From Corynebacterium kalinowskii (GTDB lineage: Bacteria > Actinomycetota > Actinomycetes > Mycobacteriales > Mycobacteriaceae): DNA of 64,000 nt. The DNA lies in NCBI RefSeq assembly GCF_009734385.1, contig NZ_CP046452.1, positions 1,674,001 through 1,738,000 on the forward strand, read 5' to 3'. The notes under the pieces are model-generated. The model was not told the DNA's origin and ran no database searches. It saw only the letters and a list, made by a program, of their open reading frames with translations. Shown here piece by piece: positions 26,890 through 35,758 of this stretch (the stretch's first letter is position 1; the number at the start of each line of letters is the position of its first letter). Made by a program: the position numbers and the translations under genes.

Positions 26890-28524
26890 ATGAGTTCCAT
26901 TGCAACCGAGGCCTCCCGCCGCCGTACCTTCGCCGTGATCGCACACCCTGACGCTGGTAAGTCCACGCTGACGGAGGCGCTGGCGCTGCACGCCCACGTG
27001 ATCACCGAGGCGGGCGCGGTCCACGGCAAGGCAGGCCGCAAGTCCACTGTGTCTGACTGGATGGACATGGAAAAGGAACGTGGCATTTCCATCGGATCCT
27101 CGGCGTTGCAGTTTGAGTACGCCCCCGAAGGCCACGAGGGCGAGCCATACATGATCAACCTGGTGGACACCCCAGGTCACGCGGACTTCTCCGAAGACAC
27201 CTACCGCGTGCTCACCGCCGTCGACGCCGCTGTCATGCTCGTCGATGCCTCCAAAGGCCTCGAGCCACAGACCTTGAAACTATTTAAGGTGTGTAAGGCA
27301 CGTGGTCTACCGATCGTCACGGTGATCAATAAGTGGGACCGCGTGGGACGCTCGCCGCTGGAGCTGGTGGACGAAATCGTCACCGAAATCCAGCTGCAGC
27401 CGACGCCGATGTTCTGGCCGGTGGGCGAGGCGGGCGACTTCCGCGGACTGGCTCGAATCACTGAAGACGGAGAAGTGGACGAATACATCCACTTCTTGCG
27501 CACCGCTGGCGGCTCAACCATCGCTCCAGAGGAGCACTACTCTCCCGACGAAGCTGCTGCTCGCGAAGGCGATGTGTGGAATACCACCGTTGAAGAGGTC
27601 GAGCTGATGACAATGGACGGCGCGGTCCACGATCAAGAGCTCTTTGAAAATTGCACCACCTCGCCGACCATCTTTGCCTCCGCAATGCTGAACTTCGGTG
27701 TCCACCAAATTCTGGATACGCTGTGTTTGCTGGCACCATCACCACGAGGGCGTGCTTCAGACCCCAAGGCCATTGAGACTGCCACTGGCACTTTCGACGA
27801 AAGTCGTGATATTGAGGATGACTTCTCCGGCGTCGTGTTCAAGGTCCAGGCTGGCATGGACAAGAACCACCGCGACAACCTTGCGTTTATGCGCGTCGTT
27901 TCCGGCGAGTTCGATCGTGGCATGCAAGTCACGCATGCACAATCGGGCCGAAGCTTCTCCACCAAGTACGCTCTAACCGTCTTCGGCCGCACCCGCTCCA
28001 CCGTCGAATCCGCCTTCCCCGGTGACATCGTCGGCCTGGTCAACGCCGGATCTCTCGCGCCTGGCGACACCATCTTCGAAGGCAATAAGGTTCAGTTCCC
28101 ACCAATGCCACAGTTCGCGCCGGAGCACTTCCGCACGCTGCGCGCCAAGTCGCTGGGCAAGTACAAGCAGTTCCGCAAGGCACTCGACCAGCTCGCCGCC
28201 GAAGGCGTGGTTCAGATTCTGCGCAACGACCTGCGTGGCGATGCCGCCCCGGTCATGGCCGCCGTCGGCCCCATGCAGTTCGAAGTCATGCAAGCGCGCA
28301 TGGAAAACGAATACAACGTGGAAACCGTCACCGAAGCCATCCCATACTCCGTCGCCCGACGCACCGACGCGGAATCCGCGCCCGAACTCGGCCGTCAACG
28401 TGGCGTGGAAATCTTCACCCGCACCGATGGTGAACTCATCGCTTTGTTTGGCGACAAGTGGAAGCTCGCGTTCATCGAGAAAGAGCACCCCGAGCTCACC
28501 ATGGAGCCGTTGGTAGCCGACTAG
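26890..28524 (+). CDS. prfC: Peptide chain release factor 3
   Basis: A GTPase that removes RF1/RF2 from the ribosome after termination. 544 residues: G1 FAVIAHPDAGKSTLTEAL, switch region STVSDWMDMEKERGISI, G3 VDTPGHADF, G4 VINKWDR, and the RF3-specific PLGWPVG-like segment MFWPVGEAGDFRGL. Domain II follows with GVVFKVQAGMDKNHRDNLAFMRVVSG. No ribosome-binding site stands in front of the ATG; a -10 element ends eight bases upstream, consistent with leaderless translation. Confidence 0.95.
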   Translation: MSSIATEASRRRTFAVIAHPDAGKSTLTEALALHAHVITEAGAVHGKAGRKSTVSDWMDMEKERGISIGSSALQFEYAPEGHEGEPYMINLVDTPGHADFSEDTYRVLTAVDAAVMLVDASKGLEPQTLKLFKVCKARGLPIVTVINKWDRVGRSPLELVDEIVTEIQLQPTPMFWPVGEAGDFRGLARITEDGEVDEYIHFLRTAGGSTIAPEEHYSPDEAAAREGDVWNTTVEEVELMTMDGAVHDQELFENCTTSPTIFASAMLNFGVHQILDTLCLLAPSPRGRASDPKAIETATGTFDESRDIEDDFSGVVFKVQAGMDKNHRDNLAFMRVVSGEFDRGMQVTHAQSGRSFSTKYALTVFGRTRSTVESAFPGDIVGLVNAGSLAPGDTIFEGNKVQFPPMPQFAPEHFRTLRAKSLGKYKQFRKALDQLAAEGVVQILRNDLRGDAAPVMAAVGPMQFEVMQARMENEYNVETVTEAIPYSVARRTDAESAPELGRQRGVEIFTRTDGELIALFGDKWKLAFIEKEHPELTMEPLVAD

Positions 28525-28675
28525 GAATGCGACTCCTGCCTGGGACTATTCAGTTCGGTTTTATGCCAAGATTGGGCTGGATTTATCCCACTATTCCCCA
28601 TTCAGCATCGCAATTCTGAACAGGGTATCCTTACTTGGTTATCTAAACTTTAGAGCTTAAGGATTACTATTAGGG

Positions 28676-30868
28676 ATGTCGGGGCTGTTGTTCTCGCTTG
28701 GCCAGGCCGTGTATCGGCGTTGGTGGATTCCGCTCCTCACGTGGGTACTCGTTTTCGCTGGTGCTGCGGCGCTCGCGGCTGCGTACTCCACTCCGCTTTC
28801 TCGTGAGTTTTCGATCCCCGACCTGCCGAGTCTGACAACCCGCGCGCTCATGGACGAGCGCTTCCCCCCTGTCCCGCAAGGCGAGATGTTGCCCGTCGGG
28901 AAAGTTGTGGTGCAGGTGCCGGAAGGCGAAACGCTCTCTGATCCGGACAACTACGCCATGCTGCAGGAGTTGATCTCCAAACTGGAGGAGCACCCTGCGG
29001 CAGCTCCAGACCAAGACATTAAAGACCCAATGGAGGCGCACAAGGAGCTGCGCGAACGCATCTATCGGGAAGAGTCAGAGTTCGATTTCCCGACGAGCGT
29101 CATTGAGGGAGATGTTCGCGCTGTCAGCCCGCTGAACGCCACGCAGGATACCGGCATCTTAGAGGTTCAATTCCGCGTTGACGAAGGCGGTCGGGTGCCG
29201 CTGGAAGAGCTGAACTCAGCCGCGAAGCTCATCAACGACTTCAACAACCCCGATTTCCAGGTGTCCTATTTCGGGCAAGCTTTCACCGGGATGGACAAGC
29301 TGTCCATGGGAGCTGAGCTGCTCGGCCTGCTTGTTGCTCTGTTAGTCCTAATGCTTACCTTCGGATCTCTCGTCGCAGCAGGCATGCCTATCGTTTCGGC
29401 ATTGAGTGGTATCGCCATTAGTATGGCCGGCATCCTGCTCAGCACGCATTTCTCAGATGCTGTGAACTTCTTGGCCCCGACATTTGCGGTAATGATCGGC
29501 CTGGCTGTCGGCATTGACTATTCTTTGTTCATCCTGGCTCGTTTCCGCAATGAAATCGAAAAGAATCCGGATCGCCCGCGTGCGGAATCAATGGGCATCG
29601 CGATCTCCACAGCTGGGCACTCAGTGTGTTTCGCTGGTCTCACTGTCATCATTGCCCTGGTATCCCTGACCATTTTCCACATCCCATTCCTCACCGCCTT
29701 GGCTCACGCGGCCGCCGGAACGGTGACGCTAGCGGTGCTGCTAGCGCTGACTCTGTTGCCGGCACTGGCAGGCCTCACAGGCAAACGACTGTTTCCTCGC
29801 CCTCGCAAGAAGAGCCTGCAATCATCCTCCTTTGCGCGCTGGTGGGTGAAGATGCTCAAGTTGCACCCGGCTGTCATCTTGGTGCCCACGGTGATTTTCT
29901 TAGTTCTCTGTGCAGCTCCGGCAAAGGACCTCCAGGTAGCCATGCCGACTGATTCCTCAGCACCTCTCGGCTCGCACACCCGTACCTCCGCCGACCTGAT
30001 CGAATCCGGCTTCGGCCCCGGCCGCAACTACCCGCTCGCAGCAGTGGTTGATGCTGCGCAAGTCAGCGAAGGCGACCGCAAGAAGGTGATCTTCAAGGCA
30101 GCTCAGGAGATGAGCAAGATCGAGGGTGTCTCCCACGTCCAGCCGATCCGCGCCACCGACAGCCTGGATACGGTAGAGCTCCTCATCACCACCGACTACA
30201 CCGCTACCGACAAGGGAGCGGCGCAAACCGTAGCGCGGCTGCGGGAGCACGCTGCTGGGGTGGAGGCGTCGACAAGCTTGAGCTACGGCATCACCGGCAT
30301 GACCCCCGTGTTCATCGACCTCTCCAACCGCCTCACCGACGCGCTGCTGCCCTACATTGCGCTCGTGTTGGTGCTCGCGATCATCGTGCTCGCCGCAGTG
30401 TTTCGCACGCTGTGGGTGCCAATCATCGCCACAGCCGGTTTCGTGCTGTCCATTGGCGCGACGTTCGGGGTCACCGTGGCGCTGTTCCAGCAGGGCAAGT
30501 TCGGGCTTGTCGACGACCCACAGCCCCTGGTCTCATTCCTGCCGATCATCCTGATTGGGCTCGTATTTGGCCTGGCCATGGACTACCACGTGTTCCTCGT
30601 GTCACGGATGCGTGAGGCGTGGCTGAACGGCAAGAGCGCCAGTGACGCCATTAACAGCGGTTTCCAGCACAGTGCTCGCGTCGTGTCCGCGGCAGCGCTC
30701 ATCATGATCGCCGTGTTCGCATCATTCCTGGTTCATGATGCTGTCTTTATCAAGACGCTGGGATTCGCCCTAGCTACGGCGGTATTCTTCGACGCTTTCC
30801 TCGTCCGCATGACCATCATCCCGGCAATCCTGTTCATGCTCGGTGAGAGGTCGTTCAGCCGCAAGTGA
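28676..30868 (+). CDS. MMPL-type RND transporter (first of two)
   Basis: 730 residues. One N-terminal helix (about 17-37), a periplasm-side domain (about 38-205), six helices (about 210-370), a second helix-domain-helix set and a final bundle of five. The MMPL signature GLAVGIDYSLFILARFRNE in the first bundle and LVFGLAMDYHVFLVSRMREAW in the second include the aspartates expected to carry protons. Mycobacterial relatives export trehalose mycolates and other lipids; the substrate here is unknown. It shares AMPTDSSAPLGS and FGPGRN blocks with the paralogue at 32792. The upstream gap 28525-28675 has no clear terminator. Confidence 0.92.
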   Translation: MSGLLFSLGQAVYRRWWIPLLTWVLVFAGAAALAAAYSTPLSREFSIPDLPSLTTRALMDERFPPVPQGEMLPVGKVVVQVPEGETLSDPDNYAMLQELISKLEEHPAAAPDQDIKDPMEAHKELRERIYREESEFDFPTSVIEGDVRAVSPLNATQDTGILEVQFRVDEGGRVPLEELNSAAKLINDFNNPDFQVSYFGQAFTGMDKLSMGAELLGLLVALLVLMLTFGSLVAAGMPIVSALSGIAISMAGILLSTHFSDAVNFLAPTFAVMIGLAVGIDYSLFILARFRNEIEKNPDRPRAESMGIAISTAGHSVCFAGLTVIIALVSLTIFHIPFLTALAHAAAGTVTLAVLLALTLLPALAGLTGKRLFPRPRKKSLQSSSFARWWVKMLKLHPAVILVPTVIFLVLCAAPAKDLQVAMPTDSSAPLGSHTRTSADLIESGFGPGRNYPLAAVVDAAQVSEGDRKKVIFKAAQEMSKIEGVSHVQPIRATDSLDTVELLITTDYTATDKGAAQTVARLREHAAGVEASTSLSYGITGMTPVFIDLSNRLTDALLPYIALVLVLAIIVLAAVFRTLWVPIIATAGFVLSIGATFGVTVALFQQGKFGLVDDPQPLVSFLPIILIGLVFGLAMDYHVFLVSRMREAWLNGKSASDAINSGFQHSARVVSAAALIMIAVFASFLVHDAVFIKTLGFALATAVFFDAFLVRMTIIPAILFMLGERSFSRK

Positions 30869-30889
30869 AATATTGCATCTGGGGCTGCG

Positions 30890-31546
30890 TCAAACGAGGT
30901 GTGCGATGCCCATGATCGTAAGAATCAATGACACTCCATAACCAGCGATGGGGGTCAAGATTTCCGTATTGTTTCGAGCCCATTCGAAACCGCGGCCAGC
31001 TGGGCTGTTCGGGAAGGCTCGAACAAAGCCGATGAGCACTGCGGTGAGGAACGGCAGGCTGAGCGCCAGCGTAGCGTAGAGAAACAGCGCTGTGTAGCGG
31101 AATCCGACGCTAAATCCTCCAGCACTCAGGTACGCTAAACCGGCAAAGAACGGCACCGAAGTGGCCGACTGCACCACGCCGAGAACGAAGCCCGTGGCTG
31201 CGGTTTTCCACGTGGGCACCTGCAGCGGCTGCATGATCTTATTCACCAGCGCGGTGTTGTCTCCGCCGCGAAACGTCATGACGGCTCCGAGCACACCTAC
31301 CGCGATGAGGATAATGCCAAACACAGGCGATTCCAGCGCCGCCTGGACTTTATCTTTGATCAGGTCGAACACGGCCAGGGTGGGGATGGACAGCAGGAAC
31401 ACGCCCAACCAGTCGCCGCCGACGAGGAGCGCCGCGATGCGTCGATAAGCAGCGCGTGGGGGAAGCAGCACGCCGATCGTCACGATCACGCCGATGAGCA
31501 GGACGTTAATTGAGTCCATCAGCGCGAAGCTGACCGCATGCCACAT
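30890..31546 (-). CDS. Six-helix membrane protein, possibly GAP/Sap- or LysE-like
   Basis: 218 residues with about six hydrophobic segments and short loops. The N-terminus is MWHAVSFALMDSINVLLIGVIV; a charged loop (FRGGDNTALVNKIMQPLQVPTWK) divides it into halves. AGGAGG precedes the ATG. Topology and the second half (FVLGVVQSATSVPFFAGLAYL) resemble LysE-fold exporters and the GAP/Sap proteins that assist MmpL lipid transporters in mycobacteria. It lies directly beside an MMPL gene, which makes the latter attractive, but no motif proves it. Downstream of and 18 bases from the DUF1648 gene, so probably one operon. Confidence 0.6.
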   Translation of the reverse strand: MWHAVSFALMDSINVLLIGVIVTIGVLLPPRAAYRRIAALLVGGDWLGVFLLSIPTLAVFDLIKDKVQAALESPVFGIILIAVGVLGAVMTFRGGDNTALVNKIMQPLQVPTWKTAATGFVLGVVQSATSVPFFAGLAYLSAGGFSVGFRYTALFLYATLALSLPFLTAVLIGFVRAFPNSPAGRGFEWARNNTEILTPIAGYGVSLILTIMGIAHLV

Positions 31547-31564
31547 GTGCCCCTCCTTGGTTGT

Positions 31565-32611
31565 TTAGAGAAACAGTAGCAGCAGCGGGGCGACCAGCAG
31601 GACAACGACGGCGACCGCGAAGATCTTGCCCGGCGCGTGGGCATAGTTGAAGTCGACTCCGAGTCCGTCGCGCTTATCCACGACGCGAGCTGGGTCATTA
31701 GGGTTGTTGTAAAACATCCCACCTTTGTAGAACTGATCATCATCACGGTAATTGAACTGGGGTCTTAATCCCCCACGCGCCTTGTCCGCTTTGACCATGA
31801 TGTACGCGATCATGCCGATGGTACCGCCGATCGAGGCCGCCAGCGTTCCGATAAGTGCCAAGGTTCCAGCGGATTGCCAAGCTGGCAGCACTATAGATAG
31901 TTGCATCAGACTCAAGCACACGACCAATGCACATGTGAACCATCCAAGGGCAGTGGCCGCTGCAGAAATTACGGCGCCCGTGGCCTTTTTACCCGCCTCA
32001 CTCGGATCAGTGCGAGCGTAAATCTTTAGTTTTAGGAACGGCAGGACGCTGCCGGCCATCAACACCAGCAGTCCGAAATTGAGGAAAGTCAGTCCGAATA
32101 CTCCCAACACGGACTTGTCAGACCAAGCATCGGGCTCCCAGTTGCCGGAAAAGTGCGTAGCAAAGCGCTCCGGAATGTTGGCCCATCGGGCTGCGACGTA
32201 GGCAGCGGTTACCGCGATTACGAGCAGACCGAGCCAATAGCCGAGCAGAGAGACCGGTGGCACCTCGATGAGGTTTTCAGCATCATCTGTCACCGAGCCA
32301 GTAGGCTCGCCATGAAACTCCTGTGGGCGGACTTTGCTCCGACCATGGAACCAAAGGAACAACGTCAGAGGCAGCGCCAGTAATCCGAGTAAGGCTCCTG
32401 CCCCGATATCCAGGGCGAGTGTCAGTATGAATGCCGCAACGGCCGCAAGTTCAAGGGCACGAGTGAAGGGGCGGAATACCGCTCGCCTATCGAAGTCCTC
32501 CGAGACTCGATATCCAAAGGCGGTAGTCCGTGGAGCCAATCGGGTGAGCAACGTGCCCGACCAAAACACCAACGCATTCATCAGCGCGATGAAGATTAAT
32601 TCAAAGGTCAA
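31565..32611 (-). CDS. DUF1648/DUF5808 membrane protein
   Basis: 348 residues, about eight hydrophobic segments. The DUF1648 segment is NIPERFATHFSGNWEPDAWSDKSVLGVF (about 148-175), as in SdpI-like immunity or signalling proteins. Near the C-terminus, DDDQFYKGGMFYNNPNDPARVVDKRDGLGVDFNYA (about 285-320) matches the DUF5808 pattern. The best start is TTG at 32611, preceded by GGAGA. Such proteins often sit beside GntR/YtrA-type regulators, none of which is seen here. Function unknown; probably translated with the gene at 30890. Confidence 0.72.
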   Translation of the reverse strand: MTFELIFIALMNALVFWSGTLLTRLAPRTTAFGYRVSEDFDRRAVFRPFTRALELAAVAAFILTLALDIGAGALLGLLALPLTLFLWFHGRSKVRPQEFHGEPTGSVTDDAENLIEVPPVSLLGYWLGLLVIAVTAAYVAARWANIPERFATHFSGNWEPDAWSDKSVLGVFGLTFLNFGLLVLMAGSVLPFLKLKIYARTDPSEAGKKATGAVISAAATALGWFTCALVVCLSLMQLSIVLPAWQSAGTLALIGTLAASIGGTIGMIAYIMVKADKARGGLRPQFNYRDDDQFYKGGMFYNNPNDPARVVDKRDGLGVDFNYAHAPGKIFAVAVVVLLVAPLLLLFL

Positions 32612-32720
32612 CGCCGATTCTCCACATCTGACTTTAGGTACTTGAGCTGGCCAAGGATCTCCGCTAATTCGAACACTCCCAATCTACATTAGCGAAAATT
32701 GCACACCATCAACTCCTACA

Positions 32721-32756
32721 TTGCACGCCGTGCGCAATTTTGCATACAATATGCAA
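32721..32756 (+). promoter_or_regulatory. Promoter with inverted repeats before the MMPL-TetR operon
   Basis: TTGCAC (32721-32726) and TACAAT (32745-32750), 18 bases apart, form a good promoter. The -10 lies inside a perfect inverted repeat TTGCATA-CAA-TATGCAA (32740-32756), and the -35 is within an imperfect one, TTGCACGCCGTGCGCAA (32721-32737). The TetR protein encoded at the end of this operon is the natural candidate to bind here. Confidence 0.6.
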
Positions 32757-32791
32757 TTGTTATTGTTCTACACAACATTAAGGACTTCGCT

Positions 32792-35110
32792 GTGGCGAAA
32801 TTTCTCTACCGAATCGGAAAATCCGCCTACCACCACAAGTGGCGCTTCATCGCCGTCTGGCTCATCATTCTTTTCGCGCTCGGTGGCTTGGCCACCACCT
32901 TCTCCAAGTCCACCAACACCAGCTTTTCTATTCCTGGGCTCGACTCTGTAGTCACTCAGGAAAAGATGCAAGAACGCTTCCCAGACGCCGGCGATATGGC
33001 TTCCGCTCCTACTGGATCGATCGTTGTCCAGGCACCTGCCGGGAAGTCCTTGCAGGACCCAGATCAGGAAGCGGCCGTCGCAAAGCTCGTGCAAGACCTT
33101 CAGTCCAAGCCATATCTGGCAAACACGGAAGCGATCGTCGCCCCACAGCTAGCCGCGATGGGTATGCAACAGCAGCTCACGGAAGCCAAGACCGCACAAG
33201 GCGTGCCGGAAGAGCAGATCGCCGCGGATATCCGCGCGCTTTCTCCGCTCAGCGAGGACGGCCGAACCGGCACCATCAATGTCGCCTTCGACGCTGCTTC
33301 GGCGATGGATATTGACGCCGCTGACCGCACCGATTTGAAGTCCACTCTGGACGCTGCTGCCAGCGATAACCTGCAGGTGTCCTACGCCGGACAGGCATTC
33401 TCCGGCCAGGGCGAAATGGGCATGGCTTCGGAGCTCATTGGTATTGCTGTCGCCGCGCTGGTTCTCATGATCACCTTCGGGTCGTTCGTGGCCGCCGGTA
33501 TGCCGCTGATTTCCGCCGTCGTCGGCGTCGCCATCGGCCTGCTGGGCGTGATGCTCGGCACCGCCTTCACCGACTCGATCAATGACATGACGCCGACGCT
33601 GGCATCGATGATCGGCCTGGCCGTGGGCATCGACTACGCGCTCTTCATCGTTTCCCGATTCCGCAACGAGCTAATCGCCCAGATCGGAAACGACCTGACA
33701 CCCGCGGAACTTGCTGCAGAAATCAAGAAGACCACCGTCGCCCAGCGTGCGGAAGCCATGGGTCTGGCCGTGGGCAAGGCTGGCTCAGCCGTCGTATTCG
33801 CCGGTATCACCGTCATCATTGCACTGACCGCGCTGTCCATCATCAACATCCCATTCCTCACCGCGATGGCACTCGCCGCCGCCGCAACCGTGGTCATCGC
33901 AGTGCTCGTAGCTCTGTCCTTCCTACCTGCCGTGTTGGGGCTGCTCGGCACCAAGGTATTCGCCGCGCGCGTCCCTGGTGTGCAGGCACCTGACCCAGAG
34001 GACGAAAAGCCAACCATGGGACTGCTGTGGGTGCGTCGCATCCGCAACCGCCCGATCCTGCACCTCGTGCTTGGCGTAGTCTTCCTCGGCCTGCTGGCCA
34101 TTCCTGCCGGCCAACTGCGCCTGGCTATGCCAACAGACGGATCCGAGCCCCTTGGCTCCCCTGCCCGCGTGGCCTACGAAACCACCGCTGAGGCCTTTGG
34201 TCCCGGCCGCAACGCCCCTATGATTGCCCTCGTAGACCTGGTCGATGTGGCTCCTGAGCAGCGCCAGCAGGCAATGGGCGCTGCGCTCAGCGAGATTTCC
34301 GCAACCGAGGGCGTCGAGAATGCGCAGGTGGTCAAGACCACCGACAGCCTCGACACCGCCCAAATCATGATCACACCGAAATACGGCGCCACGGACGAAC
34401 GCACCTCGGAAACCCTCACTGCGCTGCGCGATCACGTCCCTGCCTTCGAGGAAGCCACCGGCGCCACCTACGGCATCACTGGTGTCACGCCAATTTTCGA
34501 CGACATCTCCGCCCGCCTCCAGAACGTGCTGCTGCCCTACATCGCGATTGTTCTCGCCCTGGCATTCCTGGTGCTCATGCTGGTATTCCGCTCGATCTGG
34601 GTCCCACTGATCGCCGCCGCTGGCTTCGCGCTCTCGGTCGCCGCCACCTTCGGCATCACCGTGGGCTTCTTCCAAGAGGGCTGGCTCGGGCTTATCGACG
34701 ACCCACAGCCGCTCCTCTCCTTCCTCCCCATCATGCTCATCGGCCTCGTCTTCGGCTTGGCCATGGACTACCAAGTCTTCTTGGTGACCCGCATGCGAGA
34801 AGGCTGGGCACACGGCAAGACCGCCGGTAACGCCACGTCGAATGGCTTCAAGCACGGCGCTCGAGTAGTAACCGCAGCGGCGCTGATCATGATCTCCGTG
34901 TTTGCGGCGTTCATGATGCAAGATGCGGCCTTTATTAAGACGATGGGTTTTGCCCTCGCGGTCGCAGTAGCATTCGATGCCTTCGTCGTACGCATGATGA
35001 TCATTCCGGCCACTATGTTCTTGCTCGACGAGCGAGCTTGGTGGTTGCCGAAGTGGATCGATAGGATCTTGCCAAAGGTTGATATTGAAGGCGAGGCACT
35101 AGCGAAATGA
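32792..35110 (+). CDS. MMPL-type RND transporter (second of two)
   Basis: 772 residues from GTG 32792 (AAGGA seven bases upstream); the frame is open further up through the operator region, which is unlikely to be coding. Same plan as the first MMPL: N-terminal helix, extracytoplasmic domain, bundle with MIGLAVGIDYALFIVSRFRNE, second domain with AMPTDGSEPLGSPARV and FGPGRN, and bundle with LVFGLAMDYQVFLVTRMREGW. An insertion (QIGNDLTPAELAAEIKK) enlarges a cytosolic loop compared with the first copy. Its stop overlaps the ATG of a TetR gene (ATGA). Export of a lipid or drug under TetR control is the likely role. Confidence 0.92.
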   Translation: MAKFLYRIGKSAYHHKWRFIAVWLIILFALGGLATTFSKSTNTSFSIPGLDSVVTQEKMQERFPDAGDMASAPTGSIVVQAPAGKSLQDPDQEAAVAKLVQDLQSKPYLANTEAIVAPQLAAMGMQQQLTEAKTAQGVPEEQIAADIRALSPLSEDGRTGTINVAFDAASAMDIDAADRTDLKSTLDAAASDNLQVSYAGQAFSGQGEMGMASELIGIAVAALVLMITFGSFVAAGMPLISAVVGVAIGLLGVMLGTAFTDSINDMTPTLASMIGLAVGIDYALFIVSRFRNELIAQIGNDLTPAELAAEIKKTTVAQRAEAMGLAVGKAGSAVVFAGITVIIALTALSIINIPFLTAMALAAAATVVIAVLVALSFLPAVLGLLGTKVFAARVPGVQAPDPEDEKPTMGLLWVRRIRNRPILHLVLGVVFLGLLAIPAGQLRLAMPTDGSEPLGSPARVAYETTAEAFGPGRNAPMIALVDLVDVAPEQRQQAMGAALSEISATEGVENAQVVKTTDSLDTAQIMITPKYGATDERTSETLTALRDHVPAFEEATGATYGITGVTPIFDDISARLQNVLLPYIAIVLALAFLVLMLVFRSIWVPLIAAAGFALSVAATFGITVGFFQEGWLGLIDDPQPLLSFLPIMLIGLVFGLAMDYQVFLVTRMREGWAHGKTAGNATSNGFKHGARVVTAAALIMISVFAAFMMQDAAFIKTMGFALAVAVAFDAFVVRMMIIPATMFLLDERAWWLPKWIDRILPKVDIEGEALAK

Positions 35111-35718
35111 GTAACCTCCGGGAGTCCAAAAAGGTCGCCACGCGGCGAGCCCTTGCCACTGCTGCCGCGACCATCATGTTCGAACAGGGCGAACAAGCCC
35201 TGACTGTCGCGGCAGTCGCGGAGGCTGCCGGAGTGTCAACTCGCACGTTCCACAATTACTTCGCCTCCCGTGAAGAGGCGCTTTCCGAGTTCGTGGTGCA
35301 GTCCATTGACGAGGTACAGCGCAGCATGGAGCAGCTGCCCCCAGATACGGATATCGTCACTGCTTTCGAAAAGATAGTGCACGGTGTGATTTCGGAGGAT
35401 TCCGATTTGCTGCGCACGATCAGTATGATCGCGTCGATCGGCCAGCAGCTCGATCAAGTTTGCGCCCTGCCGCCACACAATGAGGTCCGGCAACTGCACT
35501 GTCGCTTCGAAGAGTTCTGGCAACACCGCTTTCCGACGACCGATCCAGACCTCGTGCGGCTGACCCTGCAGAACACAGTTCATACTGCGGGTATGTGCCT
35601 TTCCCGCTACTTTGAACCGGACTCGAGCTATTCCACCGCGGAACTGCATGCGTTCGCAGACAAGGCCTTTGCCCTGCTGCGTCAAGGCACCACCACAACG
35701 TGGCAGCAGCAGGGATAA
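35107..35718 (+). CDS. TetR family regulator of the MMPL operon
   Basis: 203 residues. HTH domain about 8-55: KKVATRRALATAAATIMFEQGEQALTVAAVAEAAGVSTRTFHNYFASREEALSEF. The F-H-N-Y-F recognition helix is typical of TetR_N proteins. It overlaps the MMPL stop codon by four bases, so both are made from one mRNA and repression would be autoregulatory through the inverted repeats at 32721-32756. The C-terminal domain is helical with no assigned ligand. Confidence 0.9.
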   Translation: MSNLRESKKVATRRALATAAATIMFEQGEQALTVAAVAEAAGVSTRTFHNYFASREEALSEFVVQSIDEVQRSMEQLPPDTDIVTAFEKIVHGVISEDSDLLRTISMIASIGQQLDQVCALPPHNEVRQLHCRFEEFWQHRFPTTDPDLVRLTLQNTVHTAGMCLSRYFEPDSSYSTAELHAFADKAFALLRQGTTTTWQQQG

Positions 35719-35758
35719 GCTGGACAGCTGCACGTAGGAACACTAGAAAGGACCCGCA

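Noticed and set aside
28641..28651. CTAAACTTTAG palindrome before the first MMPL gene as an iron-regulator (DtxR) box
   Set aside because: Flanks do not fit the 19-bp DtxR consensus; too short to stand alone.
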